29,448 nucleotides of DNA from Aureobasidium sp. EXF-3400 (Eukaryota > Ascomycota > Dothideomycetes > Dothideales > Saccotheciaceae): the NCBI GenBank assembly GCA_024195585.1, contig SWBL01000478.1, positions 1 to 29,448 on the forward strand, written 5' to 3'. Shown here piece after piece: positions 1-8,920 of the stretch. A program made the translations under genes and the position numbers. The stretch's first letter is position 1; the number at the start of each line of letters is the position of its first letter. The notes under the pieces are model-generated. The model worked only from the letters and a program-made list of their open reading frames with translations, had not been told where the DNA came from and did not search any database.

Positions 1-117
1 GGAGGACGGTCGTGGTACATCTTGCGTAGCGTAGTAGTTCCGCATCTCATGGTCGCCAGCGGATAGAGAAGGAGGCGCAGCCGGAAAAGCATGCTGTTGA
101 TTCTCTGCGGAGGACAT
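1..117 (-). CDS. 5' end of an unidentified gene (partial, runs off the window)
   Basis: An ATG at 117-115 (minus strand, context CAACCATGT) opens a frame that stays open for 39 codons to the window edge. The visible N-terminus starts MSSAENQQHAFPAAPPSL and is polar, rich in Ala, Pro and Ser, with no signal peptide or membrane segment, as in many fungal nuclear or regulatory proteins with disordered N-termini. The start is supported by a well-formed intron just upstream (143-376), which would place the ATG shortly after a 5' UTR splice junction. I do not recognise the protein, and too little is visible to assign a family. The existence of a gene here is fairly likely; its function is unknown. 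Confidence 0.5.
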   Translation of the reverse strand, partial: MSSAENQQHAFPAAPPSLSAGDHEMRNYYATQDVPRPSS

Positions 118-1681
118 GGTTGAGGGAATGGAGCGTGAATATCTGACCAGCAGGATAGGCGTTAGTGGAAGTTGAGAGCACGAAGAGTGCGGCGCAATGA
201 TCTGAGTTTGGGCTGCCAAAAAGTTTGTATGTACAACGTAATCGATAATGATTGTCTGCAGAAGTGAAGATATGAAGATGAAAGGAAGACAATAGCGAAG
301 TTGATTGCGGAGCGTACGAGAATAAAGACAATGGCTGTTTTTGAATGACAACAAAGAAACACATGCATTGGCTTACCTGTTGTCGGTCGTGGCCCAGTCG
401 TGCAGCCACAGACCTCGCTGTCTGAGACTTAGAGCAAGGCTCCAAGTCAGTAGATTCACGCGCCATTCCACTCAAACCAGTCTCTATTCTGGGATATGGG
501 AGTTGTTTCCTGCCAGAGCGCTGTTTCTATTAGCGCCCTGTAAAGGAAAAGGTTGACGGATTCGTAAAGCTGCAAGTCGGGTCTTTGATTGGGCGGTTAG
601 AGCAACACGCATGCGTGAACAAAGAACTACCCAACCCAAAGCCCTCACGTTCTGTCTGCTTCAACACGCCGAGGCATACCTAGCAGACAGAACATGTTGA
701 CCCAGTTGTCGTTAGCAGGGCGATTCCGTATCTCGCCCTGGGAGACCCCTCGTCTACGCACGACGGCGAGTTTTGAGACGAGAAGCCCGAGGAAAAAACA
801 TGAGCGCCTCGCTGCCGCTTTATCAAAATACACGCTGACGTAGCAGCCACGCCGCTTTGTGGCTGCGCAAGGCATGCCTGTTTGTACGCCACAACTTGAC
901 GCACGTGCCAGCATGCTCGACTTCGTCCACCTCGTGGAAGCTTGCTCCTCGACGACAGTAATATCGACATGCACGATTCTTTCCTGGAAACCAAGCATCC
1001 CAAGGAGAGGCATTGCTGCACTCGATCTCCCGAGGGACCACGCGCACGAGACAGAATCACGACTATCATGAACGAACTCATGTCCTTACGGTCGGCCACA
1101 CGGTCAACCACGTATTTACCTCGATGCTCGAGATCTCGAACTTGTGGGCTGCTCAAAACGACTGTCAAATTGCAGCGTATAGTTCAGCTGATTGGTCAGG
1201 TTACTGAGACTACCTTTTGCCATCACATGAACCTCCATTCCAGATGCCGGGCCTCTTACTCTTCTCTCAAACTCCCGCTTCCACTTTGCTAATCGTGTTA
1301 ATTTGCTTGGTCAGATCACACGAAGATATTCGGGTAACGGCAGGCAGACCCGAGATCTCAGTCTTCCTGTGTCTTCTCAGTAACCCCTCTGAATCATTGA
1401 CGGTAAATTTAAATTTAGATGATCAAAGTGCAAGATCAGTGACAGTAAAGTGATGGTCAAGTGAACAGAAAATGCCATCTCAGTGACCCCGAAGTGAAGG
1501 GGATGTGCGAGTTCAGTGAACATCTGGCTTTAATCGAACAATAAGGTAGGTGAGTGATCGAACAATAGACACTCCCACATGCAAATTCAATCGCTGCCTG
1601 ATTGTCCGCTGCCTCAGACAATTTCCTTTAGACCCGCGTTCGAATCCCGACCAAACCTTCCTTTTTACATCAACGTCCACA
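118..1681. other. Intergenic region between two divergent genes; no convincing gene
   Basis: Apart from the probable leader intron at 143-376, this 1.56-kb stretch shows only ORFs without good starts, splice structure or a coding-like composition. It should contain the divergent promoters of the genes starting at 117 (minus) and 1682 (plus). Around 1390-1530 there are loose recurrences of CAGTGA and AAGTGA words, with no clear unit length. Confidence 0.5.
143..376 (-). other. Probable 5' UTR intron of the gene starting at 117
   Basis: On the minus strand CAACAG|GTAAGC (exon end 377) and CTGGTCAG|ATATTC (exon start 142) bound a 234-nt intron with a good branch point, CCACTAACGCC, about 25 nt before the acceptor. 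Reading the upstream exon in frame across the junction meets a stop and does not join the ATG frame at 117. The upstream exon is therefore best seen as untranslated leader, possibly with a short upstream ORF. This is inferred from splice-site quality only. Confidence 0.4.
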
Positions 1682-2482
1682 ATGCATTCATCAACCAAGA
1701 AGTGGAAAGCGCCCCGAGTCAAGGCTCGTGAGGAGGGCCAACGTCGACTCAAAGGCAGAAAGCATCTCTGTCCTGAATCACCGTTCTTTACAGAACACTT
1801 CAACTTTCAGCAGCAAGAGACAATCATGCTCAAGGAGAAAGAGATGTACCTTGAGAGGCATGTACCCGTCACCATCCCAGTCAAACCTTTCGGTGGAAAG
1901 ATCTTTGCCCCTTTGGTGCTTGAAGTCTTTAACGAAGACTTTCAATACAGCGACTCGACATCTCTGGAGGGAAAGTTCCTACAGACCTCATGCAGCCCAG
2001 TGCTTTGCATGGCAACCGTCTGGCAAAAGGATGTCGAGCAGAATAAGTACTTTGTCTATCCTGCCAATGCCCATGCTACTTCGGTCGTTGCCCTCTTCCC
2101 TGGTATCCAGGAGCTCAAATTCGAAGGCAATGACAGACTCGCCAGCAGCATCGACCATCGTCGTTTCTTACCCTTTCCTCGTCATCCTTGCAACCAAACA
2201 GTGAACTGGACCGTGCGACCATATCTGAAGCCTCACGGTTTTGACGAAATCACGGAGAGTCACGCACCCACCGATGAAGAGATCTTTACCTATGACTGGG
2301 AGATCGGTCTCCCCAACGACGAAGATCTTCAGATTGGTCTTCCAAGCCCAGTCAACAAGGAGAATGGTGATTCTGGAAGCGAAGATACGACCAACAACGA
2401 TCCTTACTATGGCGTCAAAGCTATTCGTCTACTTGGTCACGACCTTCTTGCAGCGCTCGACCCCCAAAATGTCTATTTCTGA
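1682..2482 (+). CDS. Hypothetical protein, 266 aa
   Basis: A single-exon frame runs from an ATG with A at -3 (CCACAATGC) to a TGA at 2480-2482. The open frame extends upstream to 1550, but 1682 is the best ATG and is followed by a basic stretch (KKWKAPRVKAREEGQRRLKGR, residues about 6-26). The body holds aromatic, beta-prone segments (FVYPANAHATSVVALFPGI), and the C-terminal third is acidic (DEEIFTYDWEIGLPNDEDL). No signal peptide or transmembrane segment is visible, and I see no catalytic motif. I do not recognise a family. Length, codon use and a clean start make a real gene likely, probably lineage-restricted. The basic N-terminus could be a nuclear signal, which is inference. Confidence 0.6.
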   Translation: MHSSTKKWKAPRVKAREEGQRRLKGRKHLCPESPFFTEHFNFQQQETIMLKEKEMYLERHVPVTIPVKPFGGKIFAPLVLEVFNEDFQYSDSTSLEGKFLQTSCSPVLCMATVWQKDVEQNKYFVYPANAHATSVVALFPGIQELKFEGNDRLASSIDHRRFLPFPRHPCNQTVNWTVRPYLKPHGFDEITESHAPTDEEIFTYDWEIGLPNDEDLQIGLPSPVNKENGDSGSEDTTNNDPYYGVKAIRLLGHDLLAALDPQNVYF

Positions 2483-2780
2483 CAGACGTTGATATTGAAT
2501 GCTCATCGTAGACGACCACCAGACCAGTATCAGCATCTCTACGTCCTGGCACCGTCTCGTCAGATCTCAACTTGCACCGAAACTGTCACACTCACCTCGA
2601 TTCTGAACATACAACACGCCATCGCTCACATTATCTTTCTCATCTACCCCCGTCATGATCCCTGGCGCCCAACAACAATTGTACCAGACCAGCTTGCACG
2701 CTAAGGCCACTACATCTTACGAAACACCATGATCCCTTCACGACATTCCGATTCGCCATTGGGCTCAACGTACACGACCC

Positions 2781-2837
2781 TACGAATTTACGAATTTACG
2801 AATTTACGAATAACGAATAACGAATAACGAATTACGA
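2781..2837. repeat. Compound microsatellite (TACGAATT and CGAATAA units)
   Basis: About three copies of an 8-bp TACGAATT unit run directly into about three copies of the related 7-bp unit ACGAATA and a closing ACGAATTACGA. The change of period from 8 to 7 inside one array suggests slippage followed by divergence. Confidence 0.85.
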
Positions 2838-2970
2838 CTTCATACCCTTGCTATTTCGGTTTTTCTACTGCACAACCCGACTTTTTTCCATGCTTTGCCC
2901 CATCTATCCGGTGCACGCTTCAAATGAGAAGCTCGCCCGACTTCATGCTCGAATGCGAGCAAGTTCTTGA

Positions 2971-2992
2971 TTTTTTTTTTTTTTTTTTTTTT
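2971..2992 (+). repeat. T22 homopolymer tract
   Basis: Twenty-two consecutive T residues lie about 450 bp upstream of the DUF726 start codon. Poly(dT:dA) tracts are known to disfavour nucleosomes, so a promoter role is possible. The exact length is a likely assembly error point. Confidence 0.85.
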
Positions 2993-3441
2993 CCATCTTT
3001 CGCAATCGCAACGGCCTTTTTCGCAGATCTTGGTTTTCGCGAGTTTGCTTTCCTCTTTTATTTCCGGTACTATGATACCCGACTGGCGCGAAAGCAAACG
3101 AATGTCGTTTCAACTTCATCGTTTGCACATTTGATATCAAAACTCAATTTCCAACCCTTCATGCCCATGATGCATTCTCTTCTCTTCAGTGACTATGGAA
3201 CATCCCAGTTCAAGACTTGACGCACATATATCTGTCTACAAAGGAAATGTATCGTCGACCTTGACAGAAAACAAGTCTATGAAGAGTGTAGCGACAGGGT
3301 GTTACAAGCAACAAGCTCGAGATGACGACTTGTGGCATGTGAAACATACGTCATGGACTCCACCTCCCCCTCTCCAGATCTTCAGATTTAATTAACCTTT
3401 CCTACCTTGATATCGATGCTCTAGACCATCTATAGATCAAT

Positions 3442-5711
3442 ATGAGCATGTTCTCAAAACTCCCGTGGAGCTCAGGCGGCGAGCAACAGCAACAGCAACA
3501 GCACGAAGAAGAGCAATCCCTCACATCAGTGCTGCCAACACCGCAAGCACGCAGCGATCTCACCTTGCTGGTCGCCAACTGCACCGAAACCATGAGAAAA
3601 GGCATTACCGACACCTTCGACCTCAATCAGATTGGAAAGATGGAAGACATGATGTCGAAGCTTAAGGTGGACGAGAGTGCTCAGAAGTCCGACAGCGCTA
3701 CCGATGCAGCACCAGCAACAACCGAAAAGACGGAAGAAGAGAAGAAACGAGCAGAGGAGAAGGCACAGAAAGAACAGGCAGAAAGAGAAAAGGAACTGAG
3801 TGGGCCCAAGATGCAAGAACTGCAAAAGGCAGCATTACACCACTTTGACGACTGGCGCGATTCTGTGCTACTACGTATCGGAGAAGTCGTCAACCAGCGC
3901 GAAGAGGCCGTATCTCAAAAGAAAGAAGCACATGCACAAACATCGCGCATGCCACCAAAGAAAGCACCTGAACCTTCCAAGTACGATGAAGGTGTCAGCA
4001 AGGCACTCAGGGAGTTGTGTCCTCCTACAGAGACTCCACTTGCGGAACTGGAAGAGGAGCATCGTGCTTTGATCCTACATTCGGTCCTCTTGCTGCTACT
4101 TAGTCTGGAACACTACTCTGCGCATTCGCGTGTGCTACTGTTGCACCTGACCAGCAGCTTAAATCTGTCCATCAGCTTCCTGGCAGACGATGAAAGCAAG
4201 ATCGCTCGCGGGTTGCTGTCTGCTGTCGAGATGAAGGCCGATGATGAGACTAAGAAAAAGCAGGAAGACAACCAGAGCACAAGGAAATGGAAGGTTGGCC
4301 TGGCATCAGTAGCCGGCGCAGCTTTGATCGGAGTCACCGGTGGTTTGGCGGCACCACTGGTAGCTGCTGGTATTGGTTCTGTCATGGGTGGTCTCGGTAA
4401 GTCCTTCGCATCGTATCTACAGTTGATCTTACTGAACGTTTTTCAGGACTCGGAGCCACTGCTGCGGCAGGCTACCTCGGCACTCTCGCTAGCAGCTCCA
4501 TCATCGTTGGCGGTCTCTTTGGTGCCTATGGCGGTCGTATGACGGGACAGATGATGGACCAATACGCCAAAGAAGTCGAAGACTTCTCTTTCGTCCCCAT
4601 CCGTACCTATCACAAACCTCGCAAGATCGAAAAAGAATACCGTCGTCTTCGTGTCGCCATCGGTATTTCTGGTTGGCTGACAGAGAAAGACGAGGTCGTT
4701 GAACCGTGGAGGGTTATTGGACCAGAAATGGAAGCCTTTGCTCTTCGGTTCGAATTGCAAGCTCTACTCAACCTTGGAAACTCCCTCACGACAATGATTC
4801 GCTCGGCAGCATGGGGATATGCAAAGAGTGAGATCATCAAACGTACAGTCTTTGCTTCTCTTACCGCAGCGCTCTGGCCATTGGGCCTTCTCAAGGTCAG
4901 CAGAATCATCGATAATCCTTTCAGCGTGGCCAAGTCCCGTGCAGACAAGGCAGGAGAAGTTCTTGCCGACGCCCTTATCAATCGTGCACAAGGCGAGCGT
5001 CCAGTAACACTGGTTGGCTACTCCCTCGGCGCCCGTGTCATCTTTACCTGTCTAAAATCCCTGGCTGCAAGAAAAGCATTTGGCCTTGTTGAGAATGTTG
5101 TCTTGCTTGGTGCACCTACTCCCTCTACCGCAGCTGACTGGCGTCTCATTCGTGCCGTGACTACAGGAAGGGTTGTCAATGTCTATTCGACCTCTGACTA
5201 TATTCTCGGCTTCCTCTACCGCTCATCAAGCATTCAGTACGGTGTCGCAGGTCTGGAGCCAGTATCTTATGTTCCTGGCGTCCAGAATGTTGATATCACT
5301 GACCTTGTTGCTGGCAACCACACTTCCTACCGCTACCTTTGTGGCCGTATCCTCCGTAAGATTGGCTTTGAGGATGTCGACCTTGCGGCCGTCGAGCAAG
5401 AGGAGAAGGCACTTGAACAAGCCACCGAGGCAGAAGAACAGGAACGCAAGCAAAACGAAGCCAGCACCAAAGAAGGTGCAACTTCAGAGGCAGAAGTCAA
5501 GGAGATGGAGGGTGAAGTGCAGAAAAAGAACGAGGCCTCCATGATGGATTGGGCGACAGAGAAGTTTAGGGCTGGTGGTGCCTCTGCATCGAGTGCAGCA
5601 AACCAGGCAAGAGAATGGGTACAGAGAACTGCTAGTCCGAGAACTGGAGACCAGAACGCGAGTCACGATGTCGGTGGCGCGGCTGGAGCTGTTGGAAGCA
5701 GCTTGATCTGA
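3442..5711 (+). CDS. TMCO4/Mil1-like DUF726 alpha/beta-hydrolase membrane protein
   Basis: Two exons, 3442-4396 and 4447-5711, give 739 aa; the 50-nt intron (GTAAGT...TTTTCAG) splits a Gly codon. Residues 15-20 are a Gln tract and 96-118 a charged coiled coil. Residues 205-240 are a Leu-rich helical region. About 284-350 is a long Gly/Ala-rich hydrophobic region, probably two or more membrane passes. A hydrolase domain follows with the nucleophile elbow GYSLG at about 509-513 (Ser 511), and the later DYILGF and GNHTSYRY segments are candidates for the Asp and His. The C-terminal 130 residues are a Glu/Lys/Gln coiled coil and a disordered tail. This order matches TMCO4 and yeast Mil1 (DUF726), which in yeast binds the AP-1 adaptor variant with Mil-type mu subunit. 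Its substrate is unknown. The start has A at -3. Confidence 0.88.
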
Positions 5712-5932
5712 GCAATTCTTCGTAGGATCAGGCATGCAAGTAAACTCGCTATAGAGATGCATAGGAATATCGAGAAACAGGCAGTTTCCACTCAAAAGGC
5801 ATTGTCCCGATGACTTTCTTCGGCTACAAATCTGCTCAAATCATACTCCCTAAAGGTGATAGGCTCCGCAATCGTTTGCGGCATTGCTCTGCTGTCTCAT
5901 GAGCACTGTTTTGGAGAACACATGATGCGACT

Positions 5933-5949
5933 GTCACATCCAATTTGAC
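5933..5949. repeat. Palindrome copy 1 (one mismatch): GTCACATCCAATTTGAC
   Basis: Arms of 7 bp around a 3-bp centre. The right arm is ATTTGAC instead of ATGTGAC, so six of seven pairs are kept. It is the most upstream of three copies. Confidence 0.75.
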
Positions 5950-6013
5950 GAGGCTTTGAACAGCTTACTTCAATGCTTCCTGACCGCCAGTGACCACGAC
6001 ATCAAACATGGCT

Positions 6014-6030
6014 GTCACATTGAATGTGAC
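6014..6030. repeat. Palindrome copy 2: GTCACATTGAATGTGAC
   Basis: Perfect 7-bp arms GTCACAT / ATGTGAC separated by TGA. It starts 81 bp after copy 1. Confidence 0.85.
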
Positions 6031-6200
6031 GCCTCTCTTATAAACAACGAGTACTATGTCCTTACATATTAAAGGGTTGTTGATTCGATATTCTTGAGAT
6101 CTGCGAACCTTCGTCTTGGTACAATTGGACGTGAAGCTCGTTTTCGAAGCCACTACTGCTAACCACCCCATATAGACCCATGCTTTATGCAAATGCAGGT

Positions 6201-6217
6201 GTCACATCCGATGTGAC
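6201..6217. repeat. Palindrome copy 3: GTCACATCCGATGTGAC
   Basis: Perfect 7-bp arms around CCG; flanking T and A extend the symmetry to 19 bp (6200-6218). It starts 187 bp after copy 2. Copies 1 and 3 share the left half GTCACATCC. Confidence 0.85.
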
Positions 6218-6490
6218 AGAACTTGATGAATGGTTGTGGACGAGTCGAACAGGTTATACTATGTCTGCGCCGTAGGCAATATCATTAACCTACAAGGCAT
6301 GAGAGGCGCTTGAGATAATCAAAATCAGTTGGGAGTCGATCTTTGATATTTGGAACTAATTTACACTGATGACCCTCCCCTGATGCATTTCTTTTTGCTC
6401 ATAGTACATTAAACGTTGCTTTGCTTCTCATCATCAATCAAGGATCAAGCCTGAAACGAGGATGTATGCAACGATGTCACTTTGGTTCTC

Positions 6491-7039
6491 TCAGTTGACC
6501 TTATCTTCCTTTTCAGAGTTCTCCTCCTCCTCCTGAACAGCCTGAATCTTTGCGCCAAACGAACGGTGCTTGACGTGGTTATCAATGGTATCCTTGATTG
6601 CAGTTCGCAGCTCGTAGTCGTGGCTGTAGGTGCAGGCAGTATGCTTGCAGCGGCGATTCTCCATGAATGTGCGGCACGAAACGCGAACGTCGTGAGAGTA
6701 TGGGCAAGGGGTTTGAGAACATCCCACAGGATTACTGTTGCGATGGCAGACCTTCTGTAGGATGCAGTCATCACCAAGAGGACAAGTCCGGCCAGAATAG
6801 GTCAGACTGTAGGGGCAGTACTTGAGCAGGGATTCGATGTCTTCCCAATCTATGGAGACGAAGTCTGCGTCGTGAAAGTCCTGACGATGATAAAAGGTTA
6901 TCGAGAAATCATTTTGTTGATCGTCGTCTTCGTCATCTGATGAGTCCTCTTCCTCCTCCTCGTCAATGCCCAAGAGTTCCCTGTCGGGTTCGGGTCCTTC
7001 AATATAAAGTCTTCCGCTGCGCGTGATGGGCGGCAACAT
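6491..7039 (-). CDS. Small CCCH-type zinc-finger protein, 182 aa
   Basis: A single exon starts at the ATG at 7039-7037 (A at -3); the frame is open further upstream but has no other credible ATG before a CT-rich leader. Residues 23-43 hold a very acidic tract (IDEEEEEDSSDDEDDDQQ). Then come three Cys/His clusters: a divergent first one (CPYSLTYSGRTCPLGDDC), then C-x8-C-x4-C-x3-H (CHRNSNPVGCSQTPCPYSH) and a second canonical C-x8-C-x4-C-x3-H (CRTFMENRRCKHTACTYSH). The C-terminus is again Glu-rich. Tandem CCCH fingers usually bind single-stranded RNA, so a role in mRNA processing or turnover is likely, but I cannot name an orthologue. It is convergent with the DUF726 gene. Confidence 0.8.
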   Translation of the reverse strand: MLPPITRSGRLYIEGPEPDRELLGIDEEEEEDSSDDEDDDQQNDFSITFYHRQDFHDADFVSIDWEDIESLLKYCPYSLTYSGRTCPLGDDCILQKVCHRNSNPVGCSQTPCPYSHDVRVSCRTFMENRRCKHTACTYSHDYELRTAIKDTIDNHVKHRSFGAKIQAVQEEEENSEKEDKVN

Positions 7040-8920
7040 GATCGAAGGAACAATTCTGGATGAACGACGAAAGTTGAGCGTGACGCAAGATAGAACGATG
7101 CGCCGAGTCAGAAAAGGAATGAAATAAGAAGAGCAAAAGAAAAAGACTCCAAGGTCAGAGCGGAGGGTTGGTGAGAGAGAAGAAAAGTGTGAGAAGGGCG
7201 GAAAGTAGAGTGGGTGGTGGGTGATGGGGGAGAAGTAAACAAGTGAACAAATAGGAGCGACTGTCTCACTTCCACCTCGAATTTTCCGCTCTGCACGTCT
7301 TGTTCTAGCAAAGCCCACTGCTGGGTCTTGACGCGATCCTAGAGCATAGACAACACCATGCGATGCTTGTACTTTCCGTAGCAGAGAGGCACAAGGCTCA
7401 ATAAGAAGACCTGCCCCTTTCAGGCTCCTTCTATATCACCTAACCTGTCCTAGGACCCTGTCCTGCTAGACCAGAAGTGTAGTTTCGACGATAATGCTTC
7501 TTCGAAAGAGTCTCCAAACATTTTTCAGGCATATTATGCTAACAACAACATATCTTTTGCAATATTGCCGAGAACTCACAACCAGTCCAATAGAGCGTTG
7601 TCGTTCGATGACCTGAATTTGAGATAGAGCAGGAGTTTCATACAAATTTTCGGTACAGATTTTGCTGCGAGAGAAGGTCCTCCTCATGTAGAAAAGCACA
7701 TAGAATAGCTATCAGAATGCACAATCAATTCCAGAAATAGGGCGCGTCCACTGAAGGGTGACATCTCATCGGCTCTCCTTGGCCACAACCTCGAGTCCGA
7801 AAGCGATTGTGCATTTCGATAGTTGGAATACCGATCTGTGATCCTGAAGGAGGAGAGTGTACATCGCAAATTTGAGCCCGTGGAGAAAGCGATTGAACGT
7901 CAACATGAAAGAAGGATTGTGATTATGATGAGTCAGCCGCATTTTGATCTGCGGGTGTTTGGCAGTGTCCGATGCTCTTCACCTATTTCTAGCATGAAAG
8001 AGCGGGGCCGGGGCCAAAGATTCATCCAACATGATCAATGGTCGAACATCCGTAATACCGCCTTACTTTTATATCCTCCCAGGGTGCTAAAGACTGTTCC
8101 AATCTCATTGGACCTTCCTGATCTTACGGAACATGGGAGTTAGAAGCTATCAAAATGCACCGTGGTGTTCCGATCATGAGGCAGATTGTCTGTCCCCTTT
8201 CTCATACGAACTTCTAGGTCCCCACAGCAGCTGTTTGCAGCCAACTAACGCGAGTATCCCCCTTTTTCGATTCTCACCCTAAACCACAATCACGGTGATA
8301 CATGTGATTTTCATCCTTGCTGGCCAAGCTTAAGTCCATGTAGCCTGTAGGCCTCGAATCCTAGCGAGGATCGCAACAATCGTGTTCTAAGCTTCTAACC
8401 TCCAACTCCCACCGCCGCATTTCCAGGAGGCTATCTTAACCAACATCCTCAATTCTACACAAAACCTCCTCATTGACCCAAAAGCAGTCTCTATAAACCC
8501 ATCTCAACCATAATCAGCCCTGCTTTCCCTCCAAATAGCCTCTGGAGCGTCAGAGAAAGGACAATTGAGCTGCGTATGCTGGTCAAATACAAATTCTACT
8601 TCTTCATGTAATTTCATCCACTATCTATAAAGTCTGTCATACACGGGACTTTCTAGTAACTGTCTGGTGGTCTACATTAATCGAAATCGATAGAGCAGAC
8701 ACGATACAGCTTGCACGGCAGAGAGATCGATCTGATAGCTCGAGCATTTCCACGTGACAATCGGCTCGCAAGAGCGACAGCGCTAACCACAAGTAGCTGA
8801 AACTCGTCAAGGTGCATACAGACCTCTCGACGAGACGAGAGCAACAAACAACTTGGAGTTTCTCGAAGACAAATTTGGAAAATGAGAAAACGTTATTACT
8901 TTTAATCATAAAACTACCTC
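7040..8920. other. Long intergenic region, no supported gene
   Basis: This 1.88-kb stretch lies between the start of the CCCH gene and the 3' end of rxt3. Bases about 7130-7250 are strongly purine-rich on the plus strand, so CT-rich in the sense of the CCCH gene, as in many fungal core promoters and leaders. ORFs at 7466-7699, 7823-8143 and 8637-8909 lack family resemblance or splice structure. I see no tRNA or rRNA. An unannotated ncRNA or transcript with many introns cannot be excluded. Confidence 0.5.

Larger units (their letters stand above)
2483..3441. other. Intergenic region with simple repeats
   Basis: No gene is supported in these 959 bases. They hold the 3' flank of the 266-aa gene and the promoter of the DUF726 gene at 3442, plus a short tandem repeat (2781-2837) and a T22 homopolymer (2971-2992). 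A pyrimidine-rich stretch on both sides of the T run is typical of fungal promoters. Confidence 0.5.
5712..6490. other. Convergent intergenic region carrying a repeated palindrome
   Basis: These 779 bases lie between the 3' ends of the DUF726 gene (plus) and the CCCH gene (minus). No ORF here looks coding. The notable content is three near-identical 17-bp inverted repeats, listed separately at 5933, 6014 and 6201. Confidence 0.55.

Noticed and set aside
1..60. Similarity between the start of the window and part of rxt3 exon 3 (around 10866-10915)
   Set aside because: Only a short GGAGG-CGGTCGTG word and a few Arg/Asn/Pro residues agree; gaps are needed within 20 bases, so it is probably chance between Pro/Arg-rich coding regions.
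47..475. 142-codon minus-strand ORF at the window start
   Set aside because: It crosses a consensus intron (143-376) and overlaps the better-supported ATG frame at 117; it is best explained as leader sequence read through the intron.
680..1168. 162-codon minus-strand ORF in the first intergenic region
   Set aside because: Several overlapping frames of similar size occur here; none has a good start context, domain or splice-consistent extension.
1633..1652. tRNA T-arm-like word GTTCGAATCCCGACC
   Set aside because: The T stem pairs at only about three of five positions, and no D arm, anticodon arm or acceptor stem fits around it on either strand.
5965..6192. 75-codon minus-strand ORF between palindromes
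   Set aside because: No family resemblance, mixed composition, and it lies across the palindrome copy at 6014; the palindromes explain the region better.
7823..8143. 106-codon plus-strand ORF in the long intergenic region
   Set aside because: No motif, no splice structure and no coding-like third-base pattern.
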